In this document: piece after piece, positions 1 through 7,276 of the stretch
How positions within the stretch are numbered: the first letter of the stretch is position 1
Layout of the letters: each line of letters begins with the position of its first letter
DNA from: Acidobacteriaceae bacterium
GTDB lineage: Bacteria > Acidobacteriota > Terriglobia > Terriglobales > Acidobacteriaceae
NCBI GenBank assembly: GCA_030037705.1
Contig: JASHQE010000246.1
Span: 1-32,173 of the forward strand
Reading direction: 5' to 3'
DNA: 32,173 nucleotides
Position numbers and translations under genes: made by a program
The notes under the pieces: generated by a model
The model's database searches: none
What the model was told of the DNA's origin: nothing
What the model saw: the letters and a program-made list of their open reading frames with translations, nothing else

Positions 1-52
1 GCCCTGAGCGTAGTCGAAGGGTCTCGATTCTGAGACCTGGGAGAGCACGATG
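1..52. repeat. Fragment of a dispersed hairpin repeat at the window edge
   Basis: The stretch contains GAGCGTAGTCGAAGG followed by GAGACCTGGGAGAGCACGAT. The second half resembles the GAGACCTGGGAAAGCAC and AGAGCACGATG blocks of the repeat at 1544-1610, so this looks like a cut-off member of the same intergenic repeat family. The left boundary is outside the window. No gene is visible here. Confidence 0.4.
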
Positions 53-83
53 CTAAAGATACAAATTCATGCAGCCGCGGACC

Positions 84-217
84 TAGAACTGGTTGCATAA
101 ATGGTTTCGTAACAGGGCACGACTTGAGTCGTGCCGCAAAAGCCTCATGAACACTGGGGCTTTAGCCCCTGAGGGAAGTTTCTTTACCTAACCAGACCAT
201 TTATGCAACCAGCTCTA
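84..217. mobile_element. Miniature inverted-repeat element, copy A
   Basis: A 134-bp element bounded by imperfect inverted repeats: the left end starts TAGAACTGGTTGCATAAATG and the right end, reverse-complemented, starts TAGAGCTGGTTGCATAAATG. Inside are two perfect hairpins, GGCACGAC-TTGA-GTCGTGCC and GGGGC-TTTA-GCCCC. It differs from copy B (2514-2647) at a single base, which implies recent movement or gene conversion. It encodes no protein, so any transposase must act in trans. No target duplication is evident. Its right end overlaps the stop codon of the SIS gene. Confidence 0.85.
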
Positions 218-1366
218 CGAAGCTTTTTCTACCACAGCCTTTGAGAGATTCCGAGGCCGGTCCACGTCAACTCCATGTTCAAGGGCCATGTAGTACGCGA
301 AGAGCTGCAGGGGAACCACCTCCAGAATCGGCAGCAGGTACTCGGATGCAGGCGGGACCGGTACAAAGTCCGTGACGAGCGAAGGCACGTGCGCGTCACC
401 GGCATTGCCCAGCGCGATCACCTGCGCGCCCTGGACCTTCAGGTCTTCGAGTAGCTGGATCGTCTTCTCGTAGCGCCGAACCGAGGCTTCGAGACCGCGA
501 TCGACCGTAGCAATCACCACCAGCGGCACGCGGTCGCTGACCAGCGCGTTCGGCCCATGTTTGAGTTCGCCGACGGGGTAACCCTCGGCGTGAACGTACG
601 AAGCTTCTTTCAGCTTGAGCGCGCCTTCCCGGGCGATGGCGTAGTGAATGCCGCGGCCCAGATAAAGAAAGGTCGAGGCCTTGGCATAGCTGCGCGCCAG
701 AGAAGCGCACTGTTCGCGCCAGGAATCCAGGCTTGCTTCCAGGATGCCAGGCACGGTCTTCAGCGCCGCGATAGACTCCGCAAGAATCTCCGGGTCCAGC
801 CGCCCGCGGTGCATGCCCTCATAGAGGGCCAGCAGATAAAGCACAGCCAGTTGGCAGGTAAAACTTTTTGTCGCAGGGATGGCTCGCTCGACACCCGCGG
901 CAAGGGGCATGGAAACATCCGCCTCGTGCGCCATGGTGGACGTGGGCACATTCGTGATGGCCAGCGTCTTGTGGCCCTGCCGGTGCGCTTCTTCCAGCGC
1001 CGCGAGCGTGTCGCTGGTTTCGCCCGACTGGGAAAGTACGAGCACGCTGGGACGGCGCAAATCGGTCCCTCCACGAAAACTGTACTCACTCGCATATTCA
1101 ACGTCGACGGCCAGGCCGCACAAGTCCTCGAGGAGGATTTCAGCGTAAAGCCCGCTGTGCCGGCTGGAACCGCTCGCAGCAATCAGAATCTCGCCGGCAG
1201 GGTTTGCCCAATGCGACAACCTGGCGCCCACCTCGGGTTTCAGTCCCCGTTCTCCCAGGTAAAGAGAGAGGGTGCGGCTGAGAGCCTGTGGCTGCTCGTA
1301 GATTTCTCGCAACATTTCGTGAGGATAGATGGACATTTCCTTTGCACTTTGCGCAGTTCCCTGCAT
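215..1366 (-). CDS. GlmS-like SIS-domain sugar-phosphate isomerase/deaminase, no glutaminase domain
   Basis: The 383-residue protein consists of two tandem SIS domains matching the isomerase half of glucosamine-6-phosphate synthase. Visible motifs are SQSGETSDTL in the first SIS domain, EGALKLKEASYVHAEG and GELKHGP in the second, and a C-terminal DVDRPRNLSKAV tail. The N-terminal glutamine amidotransferase domain of GlmS, with its catalytic Cys1, is absent. The family therefore suggests a cytoplasmic NagB-II-type glucosamine-6-phosphate deaminase or AgaS/FrlB-like isomerase rather than a glutamine-dependent synthase; the exact substrate cannot be read from sequence. The start is uncertain: the ATG at 1366 has no clear Shine-Dalgarno, and an internal ATG ten codons later is preceded by AAAGGA but too closely. 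The TAG stop lies within the end of mobile element copy A. It is transcribed alone. Confidence 0.85.
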   Translation of the reverse strand: MQGTAQSAKEMSIYPHEMLREIYEQPQALSRTLSLYLGERGLKPEVGARLSHWANPAGEILIAASGSSRHSGLYAEILLEDLCGLAVDVEYASEYSFRGGTDLRRPSVLVLSQSGETSDTLAALEEAHRQGHKTLAITNVPTSTMAHEADVSMPLAAGVERAIPATKSFTCQLAVLYLLALYEGMHRGRLDPEILAESIAALKTVPGILEASLDSWREQCASLARSYAKASTFLYLGRGIHYAIAREGALKLKEASYVHAEGYPVGELKHGPNALVSDRVPLVVIATVDRGLEASVRRYEKTIQLLEDLKVQGAQVIALGNAGDAHVPSLVTDFVPVPPASEYLLPILEVVPLQLFAYYMALEHGVDVDRPRNLSKAVVEKAS

Positions 1367-1473
1367 CCGGATCGGCTCGCTCCCATTACGATCATAGCTT
1401 CTGCCGCTGCCCGCACCGCAGCCCGGGTGCTCCAGATCTTATCGCCGCTGACTGAGCACGACAAGGGGTGCCC

Positions 1474-1595
1474 CAGGTCTTCCGCCGCGGCGGGAGAAAC
1501 CTGGGATACCACAAATCCCACCCAAGCACTGTCATCCTGAGCGCAGGTCTTCCGCCGCGGCGGGAGACCTGGGAAAGCACAAATCCCAACCCAAG
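1474..1595. repeat. Tandem pair of GC-rich hairpin repeats
   Basis: Two units, 1474-1526 and 1544-1595, share a hairpin built on CAGGTCTTCCGCCGC and its near-perfect complement, followed by a CACAAATCCCA block and CCCAAG. They fill most of the 298-bp gap between the SIS gene and the mgtC-like gene. They are unrelated to the inverted-repeat elements A-D and resemble the fragment at 1-52. No coding sequence is supported here; the frames through the repeat are low-complexity artefacts. Confidence 0.7.
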
Positions 1596-1664
1596 AGAGC
1601 ACGATGTTCATCGGCGCTGCCGCTGTCGTATCGATCCCGGTTCCTCCTGCGGTGCGGTGAACTC

Positions 1665-2378
1665 TCAACTCGGCCCGGCGGTGATTCCTCTCCATTCCAG
1701 TTCGATGGTTTCAGGCATGTGCTCGAACTCGGCCAGGATGCTCGGCAGATCCGCATTCACTCGATCCGCGCGCCATCGAACTTCGCAGCCAATCGTCTTG
1801 CGGCGCTCACTCAAATTATGGGCCACGGAAAGCGATCGGATGTGGAAGTTGGCTCGTTCCAGCCGTTCGCGCAGATCGTCAGCCGAGAGATGACCATCCG
1901 CAAAAACAATCTTCAGCTCGCCGGTTTGATAAACCTCGATGTGAACCTCGAGCACGCGCAGACTCCACAGCACGGCAAGCCCGATGAGGGTCGAGACCGA
2001 GCCGAGGATCAATTGTCCGCCTCCCAGGCAAAGGCCGATTACAGTTGCAAACCACAGGGTCGCTGCGGTCGTGAGGCCCACAATCAGGTCGTTCCTGCGA
2101 ACGATCGCTCCCGCTCCTATAAAACCCACACCGGTGAGGATGCCCAATGGCAAACGCATCAGGTCCATGACCGCATAGGAGTTGGGCGGCTTTCCATTGC
2201 TCTGCATGAGCAGATTCATCTGGATCATGGCCACCGAGGCCGCCAGCGTGACCAGTAACGTTGTGCGCAGACCCGCAGCGTGTCCGGTCCGGCTGCGCTC
2301 GGCGCCAAGCAGTCCTCCGGCGAGGACGGTGAGCGCAAGACGAAGAGCAATCGCCGGCCAGTGAATCTCTGGTATCAC
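1665..2378 (-). CDS. MgtC/SapB-family membrane protein
   Basis: The protein has 237 residues. The first ~150 carry about four to five hydrophobic helices and the MgtC signature: GGLLGAER near residue 21, GLRTTLLVTL, and GILTGVGFIGAGAI followed by GLTTAATLW. The C-terminal ~90 residues are soluble and resemble the ACT-like tail of longer MgtC proteins. MgtC is an inner-membrane protein linked to growth under low magnesium and to control of F-type ATPase in several bacteria; some relatives have other roles, so the physiological function here is inferred only at family level. The start is a GTG at 2378 with a weak ribosome-binding site. Copy B of the mobile element lies about 135 bp upstream, and the gene appears monocistronic. 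Confidence 0.88.
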   Translation of the reverse strand: MIPEIHWPAIALRLALTVLAGGLLGAERSRTGHAAGLRTTLLVTLAASVAMIQMNLLMQSNGKPPNSYAVMDLMRLPLGILTGVGFIGAGAIVRRNDLIVGLTTAATLWFATVIGLCLGGGQLILGSVSTLIGLAVLWSLRVLEVHIEVYQTGELKIVFADGHLSADDLRERLERANFHIRSLSVAHNLSERRKTIGCEVRWRADRVNADLPSILAEFEHMPETIELEWRGITAGPS

Positions 2379-2513
2379 ATTGCTTTTGATTCGACAGAAG
2401 TAATTGTGGATGTCGGGCAGCTAAACGGCAAATCGAATTTTTCTGCCCCCGCCAGGTGGCCGCGCAGCAACCGGCAGCGCAACGCCACCCGCGGGAAAAT
2501 TATTTTGAGGCCC

Positions 2514-2647
2514 TAGAACTGGTTGCATAAATGGTTTCGTAACAGGGCACGACTTGAGTCGTGCCGCAAAAGCCTCATGAACACTGGGGCTTTAGCCCCT
2601 GAGGGAAGTTTCTTTACCTGACCAGACCATTTATGCAACCAGCTCTA
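2514..2647. mobile_element. Miniature inverted-repeat element, copy B
   Basis: This copy has the same orientation as copy A and matches it at 133 of 134 positions; the difference is TGACC instead of TAACC near the right end. It has the same TAGAACTGG-type terminal inverted repeats and two internal hairpins with TTGA and TTTA loops. It ends five bases beyond the TAG stop codon of the esterase gene, so it sits at the 3' end of that gene, as copy A does for the SIS gene. Copies A and B form direct repeats around the SIS and mgtC-like genes. No target duplication is evident. Confidence 0.85.
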
Positions 2648-2652
2648 GCGCA

Positions 2653-3972
2653 CTATGGCTCCGGGTGCAGATGCATCTTGAGAAACTCGATATAAATCTC
2701 CCAGTCGCCTGGCACCATGCCATGGCCGCCTTCGTGCATGTAGTAGGCAAGATCGTGGAGGATGGGCTGCTTCGGAGCGGGCCACACATCCGTATCGAGC
2801 GGATCTTTGCCGAGCAGTTTATAAACGGGACCCGCCGCAACCTCTGCCAGGAACTCTCCCTTCGGATCGGACCAATAATCGGTGCTGCCCGTTTGCAGAA
2901 GCAGCGGCCGCGGCGCAATCAGAGCAATCAGCATGTTCGCGTCCATCGGCGCCTTATCGGGAAATCCCGCATACTTCGCATAATTCGGCGCGAACTGATA
3001 GGGGAAACGCCTGGGAATGGTAAGATGCGCGATGGTCTCGCCGTAATCGCGATGGCTCAGCGCCGCGCCGCCTTCGCCCGAGCAACTGGCGATCACCGCG
3101 GCAAAGCGCTGATCGTGCGCGCCGGCCCACATCACCGTTTTACCCAGGCGCGAAATTCCATGAATCGCCACGCGCTTTGCATCGATCTCCTTGTCCGTCT
3201 CGAAGTAGTCTTCGACGCGGCTCATGCCCCACGCCCACGCGGCAATCGATCCCCAATCGTCCGGCGCACGCTCGGTCCGGCCCGGCTTTAGAAAATGGGC
3301 GCGGATGCCGTTTGAAAACCCTTGAGCGTAATCCGGATCGACGTCTCCGTAGTAAAACGTCGCCACGCCCAATCCAGCGGCGAGAAGCGGTTCTGCATCG
3401 ATGTGCCCGTAAACGCTGCCTTCGCGTGGAAAGACCTTCGTATTGGTCTTCGGGTCCCAGACCTCCTCCGGCGTAATGCCTGGATCGTCGACCGCGTTCT
3501 GCACCGCGCCAAAGTTGATGCTGAACAACATGGGCACAGGTTTCTTGGCATCGGCCGGCAGGTAGATGAGCAGATGAATCTTCGGCCAGCTCGGATCCTT
3601 TGAGAAAGAGATCGTCACCTGCTTCCGGATCGCTTTGCCATCGAGCGCAGGCGTGCCAGGATCCGTCACATCGAAACTTTCGTCGGCTGGCCGGCCCGGA
3701 TCGCGGCCATATTGCTGCGTCTCGAAGGTCTCTTCAATCTCAGGACGGCGTTTCGTATACCACGTCTTCGCATTGCGAACCGGTTTGCCGTTGTTGAGCT
3801 TCAACGGATCGGGAAGCGTGTACTCGCCCACTTTGCTCTCGTCATAATTCACCGGAATGCCTGCAACCACAGCGGGAAGCTGTTTTGGCGCAGGCGGCTC
3901 AGGCGCTTGCGCGTGAGCTGTGAGCGCAGAAAACACGATCAGGAAAAGAGGCGCAACATATCCAGACTGCAT
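2653..3972 (-). CDS. Secreted CE15-like (glucuronoyl esterase family) alpha/beta hydrolase
   Basis: From the ATG at 3972 the protein has 439 residues and opens with a signal peptide (hydrophobic VAPLFLIVFSAL, cleavage likely after AHAQA). An ATG 26 codons earlier would spoil the signal sequence, so the inner start is preferred. The nucleophile motif is HGISRLGK with the serine near residue 274, matching the GxSRxGK motif of carbohydrate esterase family 15. A glutamate-rich SCSGEGGAALSHRDYGE block follows, and a C-terminal GGHGM supplies the likely catalytic histidine. CE15 enzymes cleave ester links between lignin and glucuronic acid on xylan; many acidobacterial relatives are only broadly similar, so the substrate is inferred. 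No other xylan-degrading gene is nearby. Mobile element copies flank it on both sides. Confidence 0.82.
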   Translation of the reverse strand: MQSGYVAPLFLIVFSALTAHAQAPEPPAPKQLPAVVAGIPVNYDESKVGEYTLPDPLKLNNGKPVRNAKTWYTKRRPEIEETFETQQYGRDPGRPADESFDVTDPGTPALDGKAIRKQVTISFSKDPSWPKIHLLIYLPADAKKPVPMLFSINFGAVQNAVDDPGITPEEVWDPKTNTKVFPREGSVYGHIDAEPLLAAGLGVATFYYGDVDPDYAQGFSNGIRAHFLKPGRTERAPDDWGSIAAWAWGMSRVEDYFETDKEIDAKRVAIHGISRLGKTVMWAGAHDQRFAAVIASCSGEGGAALSHRDYGETIAHLTIPRRFPYQFAPNYAKYAGFPDKAPMDANMLIALIAPRPLLLQTGSTDYWSDPKGEFLAEVAAGPVYKLLGKDPLDTDVWPAPKQPILHDLAYYMHEGGHGMVPGDWEIYIEFLKMHLHPEP

Positions 3973-4079
3973 AGCAGAGGTCCCAAGCGATTGGAAATGA
4001 TTTAGTTCAGAAATGGAATAAATTGTCGCTTGAAACACTAGAGGCCGCATCGCGCTGTTGTCAAGCGCGGAGCAGATCG

Positions 4080-4240
4080 GGTAGTGGGTCAGTTTGAAAG
4101 GGCACGGCTTCAGAGCTTACTAAAAAATGCTCAAGAAGGGGCTTTGTAACAGGGCATGGCTTCAGCCATGCCGAAAAGGCCCAAAGTTCCAAGGGGTTTT
4201 AACCCCTGAGGGATGATTTTACGCACACTGACCCACTACC
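4080..4240. mobile_element. Miniature inverted-repeat element, copy C, with 8-bp target duplication
   Basis: A 161-bp element with terminal repeats GGTAGTGGGTCAGTTTG (left) and GGTAGTGGGTCAGTGTG (right, reverse-complemented). It is flanked by a perfect direct repeat GCAGATCG at 4072-4079 and 4241-4248, the footprint of transposition. The inner hairpins are GGCATGGC-TTCA-GCCATGCC and GGGGT-TTTA-ACCCC, the same architecture as copies A, B and D but with compensating base changes. It lies between the yeiH-like gene (3' side) and the esterase gene (5' side) and has no coding capacity. Confidence 0.88.
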
Positions 4241-4281
4241 GCAGATCGCGATGCGTGCAGATCAATCAAAGCGCAAGAGAT

Positions 4282-5253
4282 TCAGAGATGGATCCAGCCG
4301 CGGTGAATCAGCGTCAACGATCCTACCGCGACGATGCCCCAGAGAAGAATCCCCTGCAGCAGCGGACGCAGGCCCACTTGGCGCAGAGTTGCCTTTGAGA
4401 GACCGGTTCCAATGAGGTAAAGAGTCACTGTGAGGCCGATAATCCCGAGATGCCTGAGGACGGGATACACAGGGTCGAAAGCCTTGATGTAGGTGTTCGC
4501 AATCGCAGCAAGGCAGAAAAAAAGTATGAACCATGGCCATTGAATGCGCGCCTTCGACTTCCTCGCAATCGCGGTCCCCACAGAAAGCGGCACGATCCAC
4601 AAGGCGCGCGCGAGCTTCACGGTCGTGCCCACGGCAAGGGCCAGGGCGCCATACTTCGCTGTGGCGCCCACCACCGAGCTCGTGTCGTGAATCGCCAGAG
4701 CCGCCCACAGGCCAAACTGCGATTGTGTCATGTGCAGCAGAGTGCCGATCGCCGGGAAAGCAAGTAAAGCAATCGAGTTCAGAACAAATACAGTGCCGAG
4801 CGAAACGGCCATCTCCTCTTCGCTGGCTTCGGTAATCGGCGCGACAGCGGCAATGGCGCTGCCGCCGCAGATCGCGGTTCCGGCTGAGATGAGAAACGAG
4901 GTCGTCCTCTGCACCTTGAGAAATTTGCCCAGCGCCCAGCCCGCGAGCAGCGCAATCGAGATGCTCGCCGCCGTGTAGATGAATCCGGATCTTCCTACGC
5001 GAAGAATCTCGCGCAGATCCATGCCAAACCCGAGTCCGACCACGGAAACCTGAAGAAGAAACTTCGAAAGCTGTTTTGCCGAAGAGTGAAACGGATGGTC
5101 GACGAAGAATCCAAAAATGAGGCCTCCGGCAAGCGCAATGGGCGGTGAAACCAGGCCGCTGGCGGCAAGAATGATCCCGATGAAGAAAAAATTCCTCGAC
5201 ACCAACCCAGTGTGCCGTTCTACGCAGATCCGCGTCCAAGCAGAACGATTCAT
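4282..5253 (-). CDS. YeiH/UPF0324-family putative sulfate exporter, integral membrane protein
   Basis: The 323-residue protein is almost entirely hydrophobic, with about nine or ten transmembrane helices. Family landmarks are GLGFGMDLREIL in the N-terminal half, the conserved GTAICGGSAIAA segment near residue 145, and HDTSSVVGA near residue 205. UPF0324 proteins such as E. coli YeiH are predicted inner-membrane exporters, annotated as putative sulfate exporters on limited evidence. The gene lies 46 bp downstream of a LysR gene on the same strand; pairing with a LysR regulator is also seen for E. coli yeiH/yeiE, although there the arrangement differs. The start ATG at 5253 lacks a clear ribosome-binding site, so a start slightly downstream is possible. 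Confidence 0.85.
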   Translation of the reverse strand: MNRSAWTRICVERHTGLVSRNFFFIGIILAASGLVSPPIALAGGLIFGFFVDHPFHSSAKQLSKFLLQVSVVGLGFGMDLREILRVGRSGFIYTAASISIALLAGWALGKFLKVQRTTSFLISAGTAICGGSAIAAVAPITEASEEEMAVSLGTVFVLNSIALLAFPAIGTLLHMTQSQFGLWAALAIHDTSSVVGATAKYGALALAVGTTVKLARALWIVPLSVGTAIARKSKARIQWPWFILFFCLAAIANTYIKAFDPVYPVLRHLGIIGLTVTLYLIGTGLSKATLRQVGLRPLLQGILLWGIVAVGSLTLIHRGWIHL

Positions 5254-5299
5254 GGGTCATAAATCAAGCTTATCGGCGCGCGCAAAAGAGAAGAGATCG

Positions 5300-6232
5300 T
5301 TAGCTGCGCCGGCTGGAGCTGCGTTGCATAGTGCCGCGCGCAAATAGAAATTTCCTGAACTCCTGGGCGAGGCCATGCAGTTCAGGACTTTTCACGGAAG
5401 CGATCAGAAAATCGCGCTGGATGCGCAGACCTCGAATTTCGACAATCTTGAAACTGCTGCCGAGCCGCAGGTCCTTCGCAATCGCCCACCGTGAGACAAA
5501 CCCCGCGCCGAGACCCGCTTCGACGGCTGTCTTGATGGCTTCCGTAGAATCGAGTTCCATCACGACATCGAGCGAACGCAGTTTGGCGCCGCTCCGTTCA
5601 AGCGCCATCTCGACAATGCGCCGCGAGCCGGAACCACGCTCGCGCATGAGCAACGGAATGGAGCCGATCTCAGAAGAAGCAATTGCGGATCGCGCGGCCC
5701 ACCCATGGGTGGCAGGAACGATGAGCATCAACTCGTCGCGCAAAAACGGCTCCGTGCGGATATCGCGGCTTCGGGCCGGGCCCTCGATGAATCCGAGCGC
5801 GATCTTCTGCTCGTGCACCGCCTGCACAATCTGCTCGGTATTGCCGCTGATCAGCGTAGTAGAAACACCTGGATGCTCTTTCGAAAACTCGGCCAGCAGC
5901 CGCGGCAAAACGTATTGCGCAATCGTCGTGGAAGCTCCCAGGGCCAGTTGTCCGGCAAATTTTCCGTTGAGCGCAGCGATTTCATGCTCGGCGGAAACCA
6001 ACAATTCGTGCGCGCGGCGCGCATACCCCAGCAGCACCGTTCCCGCCGCGGTCAGCCGCGCGTGGGCGCCGGTGCGGTCGAAGAGCTGGACTCCGAGCTC
6101 CTCTTCGAGAGCTTTGATCTGAAGGCTCACAGCCGGCTGCGTCAGGTAAAGTTCTTCCGCAGCCTTGCGAAAGCTGCGCTGCTCCGCCACAGCCCGGAAG
6201 ACAACCAGGCGGAAGTTGTCTAAATTGGCCAT
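5300..6232 (-). CDS. LysR-family transcriptional regulator
   Basis: From the ATG at 6232 the protein has 310 residues; a TTG start seven codons upstream is possible but less likely. Residues 1-60 form the winged-helix DNA-binding domain with the typical AEELYLTQPAVSLQIKALEE recognition region followed by LFDRTG. Residues ~90-295 are the periplasmic-binding-protein-like effector domain. The gene precedes the YeiH-like exporter in the same direction with a 46-bp gap, so the two may be co-transcribed and the regulator may also control itself. Its effector may be a sulfur oxyanion by analogy with YeiE, but that is inference from the neighbour only. Confidence 0.9.
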   Translation of the reverse strand: MANLDNFRLVVFRAVAEQRSFRKAAEELYLTQPAVSLQIKALEEELGVQLFDRTGAHARLTAAGTVLLGYARRAHELLVSAEHEIAALNGKFAGQLALGASTTIAQYVLPRLLAEFSKEHPGVSTTLISGNTEQIVQAVHEQKIALGFIEGPARSRDIRTEPFLRDELMLIVPATHGWAARSAIASSEIGSIPLLMRERGSGSRRIVEMALERSGAKLRSLDVVMELDSTEAIKTAVEAGLGAGFVSRWAIAKDLRLGSSFKIVEIRGLRIQRDFLIASVKSPELHGLAQEFRKFLFARGTMQRSSSRRS

Positions 6233-6319
6233 TGGATTATTAGAACATTGCAACCGCGTTGGATTGCCTCTAGACTGATTTTGGCTCTGCTCAGATCAGA
6301 GTGAACCGTCGCACGCCGT

Positions 6320-6403
6320 GCGGAAGTGGTGAAATGGCAAACACACTAGCCTTAGGAGCTAGCGCCGAAAGGCTTGCGGGTTCAAGTCCCGCCTTCCGCA
6401 CCA
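6320..6403 (+). tRNA. tRNA-Leu, anticodon UAG
   Basis: The acceptor stem GCGGAAG pairs with CTTCCGC before ACCA, and the CCA end is encoded. The anticodon stem ACTAGC/GCTAGC holds a seven-base loop CTTAGGA with anticodon TAG. A long variable arm, typical of tRNA-Leu, follows, and then a T-arm with GCGGG-TTCAAGT-CCCGC. All stems pair. It stands alone between the LysR gene and a pair of small regulators. Confidence 0.97.
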
Positions 6404-6522
6404 AAAGTCAAGTAAAAATGAATCTAAAAAGGTTGTTGGTGAAAACTAACCACGGAAAGTGGTGAGTGTCGTGGCATAAACGCACCGCCAATCTCTTATG
6501 CAAAGCATTGCAAATAGCTCCT

Positions 6523-6744
6523 CTAGTCCACAAGCCGCCCGATTTTTACGCCAAGGGCTTCGGCGATCTTCGAAAGAACAATTAAGCATGGCTCGACCTG
6601 ACCCGTTTCCAGCCGTACTAGGTGAGCCTTTTGAATACTCGCGTGATCTGCAAGCATACGCAGAGACCAATTCCTAGCCATACGGAGTTCCCTTATCTTC
6701 TCTCCGACACTGGCGCAGATCGGGTCTAAATTTTCACTTGTCAC
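6523..6744 (-). CDS. Small XRE-family helix-turn-helix protein
   Basis: The protein has 73 residues, nearly all one HTH_3 domain: GEKIRELRMARNWSLRMLAD, then a turn, then HLVRLETGQVEP and an IAEALGVKIGRLV terminal helix pair. It starts at GTG (6744) with no obvious ribosome-binding site. The size suits a phage-like repressor, controller or orphan antitoxin-like regulator; no toxin partner is seen nearby. It lies just downstream of tRNA-Leu and next to a second XRE gene, a common context for integration remnants, but no integrase is present. Confidence 0.75.
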   Translation of the reverse strand: MTSENLDPICASVGEKIRELRMARNWSLRMLADHASIQKAHLVRLETGQVEPCLIVLSKIAEALGVKIGRLVD

Positions 6745-6827
6745 GCTGGACTGTGAGCATATCAGAAAATGTTTTTTAGAAAATGGACGAGGATGCGGTG
6801 TACGGAAAAAGACCGGTTGGAGCTAGC

Positions 6828-7124
6828 TTATAAGCCCGCGAACAAATCAGCGATGCTGATGTCCAGAGCCTTGCATATCGCTTGCAGAGAGCCCAAACAA
6901 ACCTCAGCTTTGCCCGTCTCGATCCGGCTCACAAAGACCTGCGTAATTCCCGCTTCTTTGCCCATGGCTTTCTGAGACATCTTTAGTTCAAGCCTACGTT
7001 TCTTGATTCGCTGCCCAAGAGCGAAGGCGAGTTTCGCTGTGGCTGGATTCACAGCTTTTAGCTTACAGTCCCCGTTCGGGCTCTTATAAACTATCGTACT
7101 TGATATATTCATAAACGATAGCAT
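6828..7124 (-). CDS. Small XRE-family helix-turn-helix protein
   Basis: The protein has up to 98 residues; the HTH_3 domain covers about residues 33-95 (LGQRIKKRRLELKMSQKAMG, then FVSRIETGKAEV, then ICKALDISIADLF). The N-terminal ~28 residues do not look like the domain and overlap an inverted repeat at 7091-7121, so the true start could be a downstream GTG (the Val near residue 25). A G-rich tract lies a few bases upstream of the ATG at 7124. The partner gene at 6523-6744 is 83 bp downstream in the same direction, so the two may form one small transcription unit. The regulated target is unknown. Confidence 0.7.
   Translation of the reverse strand: MLSFMNISSTIVYKSPNGDCKLKAVNPATAKLAFALGQRIKKRRLELKMSQKAMGKEAGITQVFVSRIETGKAEVCLGSLQAICKALDISIADLFAGL
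7091..7121. promoter_or_regulatory. Inverted repeat, possible operator of the XRE gene
   Basis: Perfect seven-base arms CTATCGT (7091-7097) and ACGATAG (7115-7121) flank an AT-rich 17-bp centre. The site overlaps the first codons of the XRE gene as annotated, which would suit autoregulation if translation starts further in. No binding data; inference from symmetry and position only. Confidence 0.35.
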
Positions 7125-7136
7125 ATAAAACTCTCA

Positions 7137-7156
7137 CCCTCCCCTTCCCCTCCCCC
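7137..7156 (-). promoter_or_regulatory. G-quadruplex-capable tract upstream of the XRE gene
   Basis: Read on the minus strand, the tract has four G-runs of 5, 4, 4 and 3, separated by loops of 1, 2 and 1 bases (GGGGGAGGGGAAGGGGAGGG). This is a canonical tight quadruplex motif. It ends 12 bases before the ATG at 7124, so it could overlap the 5' leader and ribosome-loading site of the XRE mRNA. Confidence 0.5.
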
Positions 7157-7276
7157 AAGGGGAAATCGACTTTTAGATAGATGTGTAGATGAAGAATTTA
7201 TTGAAGAGAACGCTCAAGAAAATTGGCATGGTCACTAGAATCTGCCGGAGATCGTTTCCGCTTCGCGCGTCCACGC

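Noticed and set aside
557..1540. Long plus-strand frame of 327 codons
   Set aside because: It lies antisense over the SIS gene, matches no family, and arises from GC-rich codon bias of the real gene.
84..2647. Target-site duplications for element copies A and B
   Set aside because: The eight bases flanking each side do not match, so no duplication is claimed for these two.
4262..5260. Minus-strand frame of 332 codons over the YeiH-like gene
   Set aside because: It is a shifted shadow of the membrane protein, rich in Arg/His/Cys and without family resemblance.
6381..6403. tRNA 3' end as an attachment site for an integrated island
   Set aside because: No second copy of the tRNA 3' segment and no integrase gene were seen downstream in the window.
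7138..7165. Intrinsic terminator from the CCCC...GGGG sequence before the XRE gene
   Set aside because: The possible stem is only about five pairs and no T-tract follows; the G-quadruplex reading explains the tract better.
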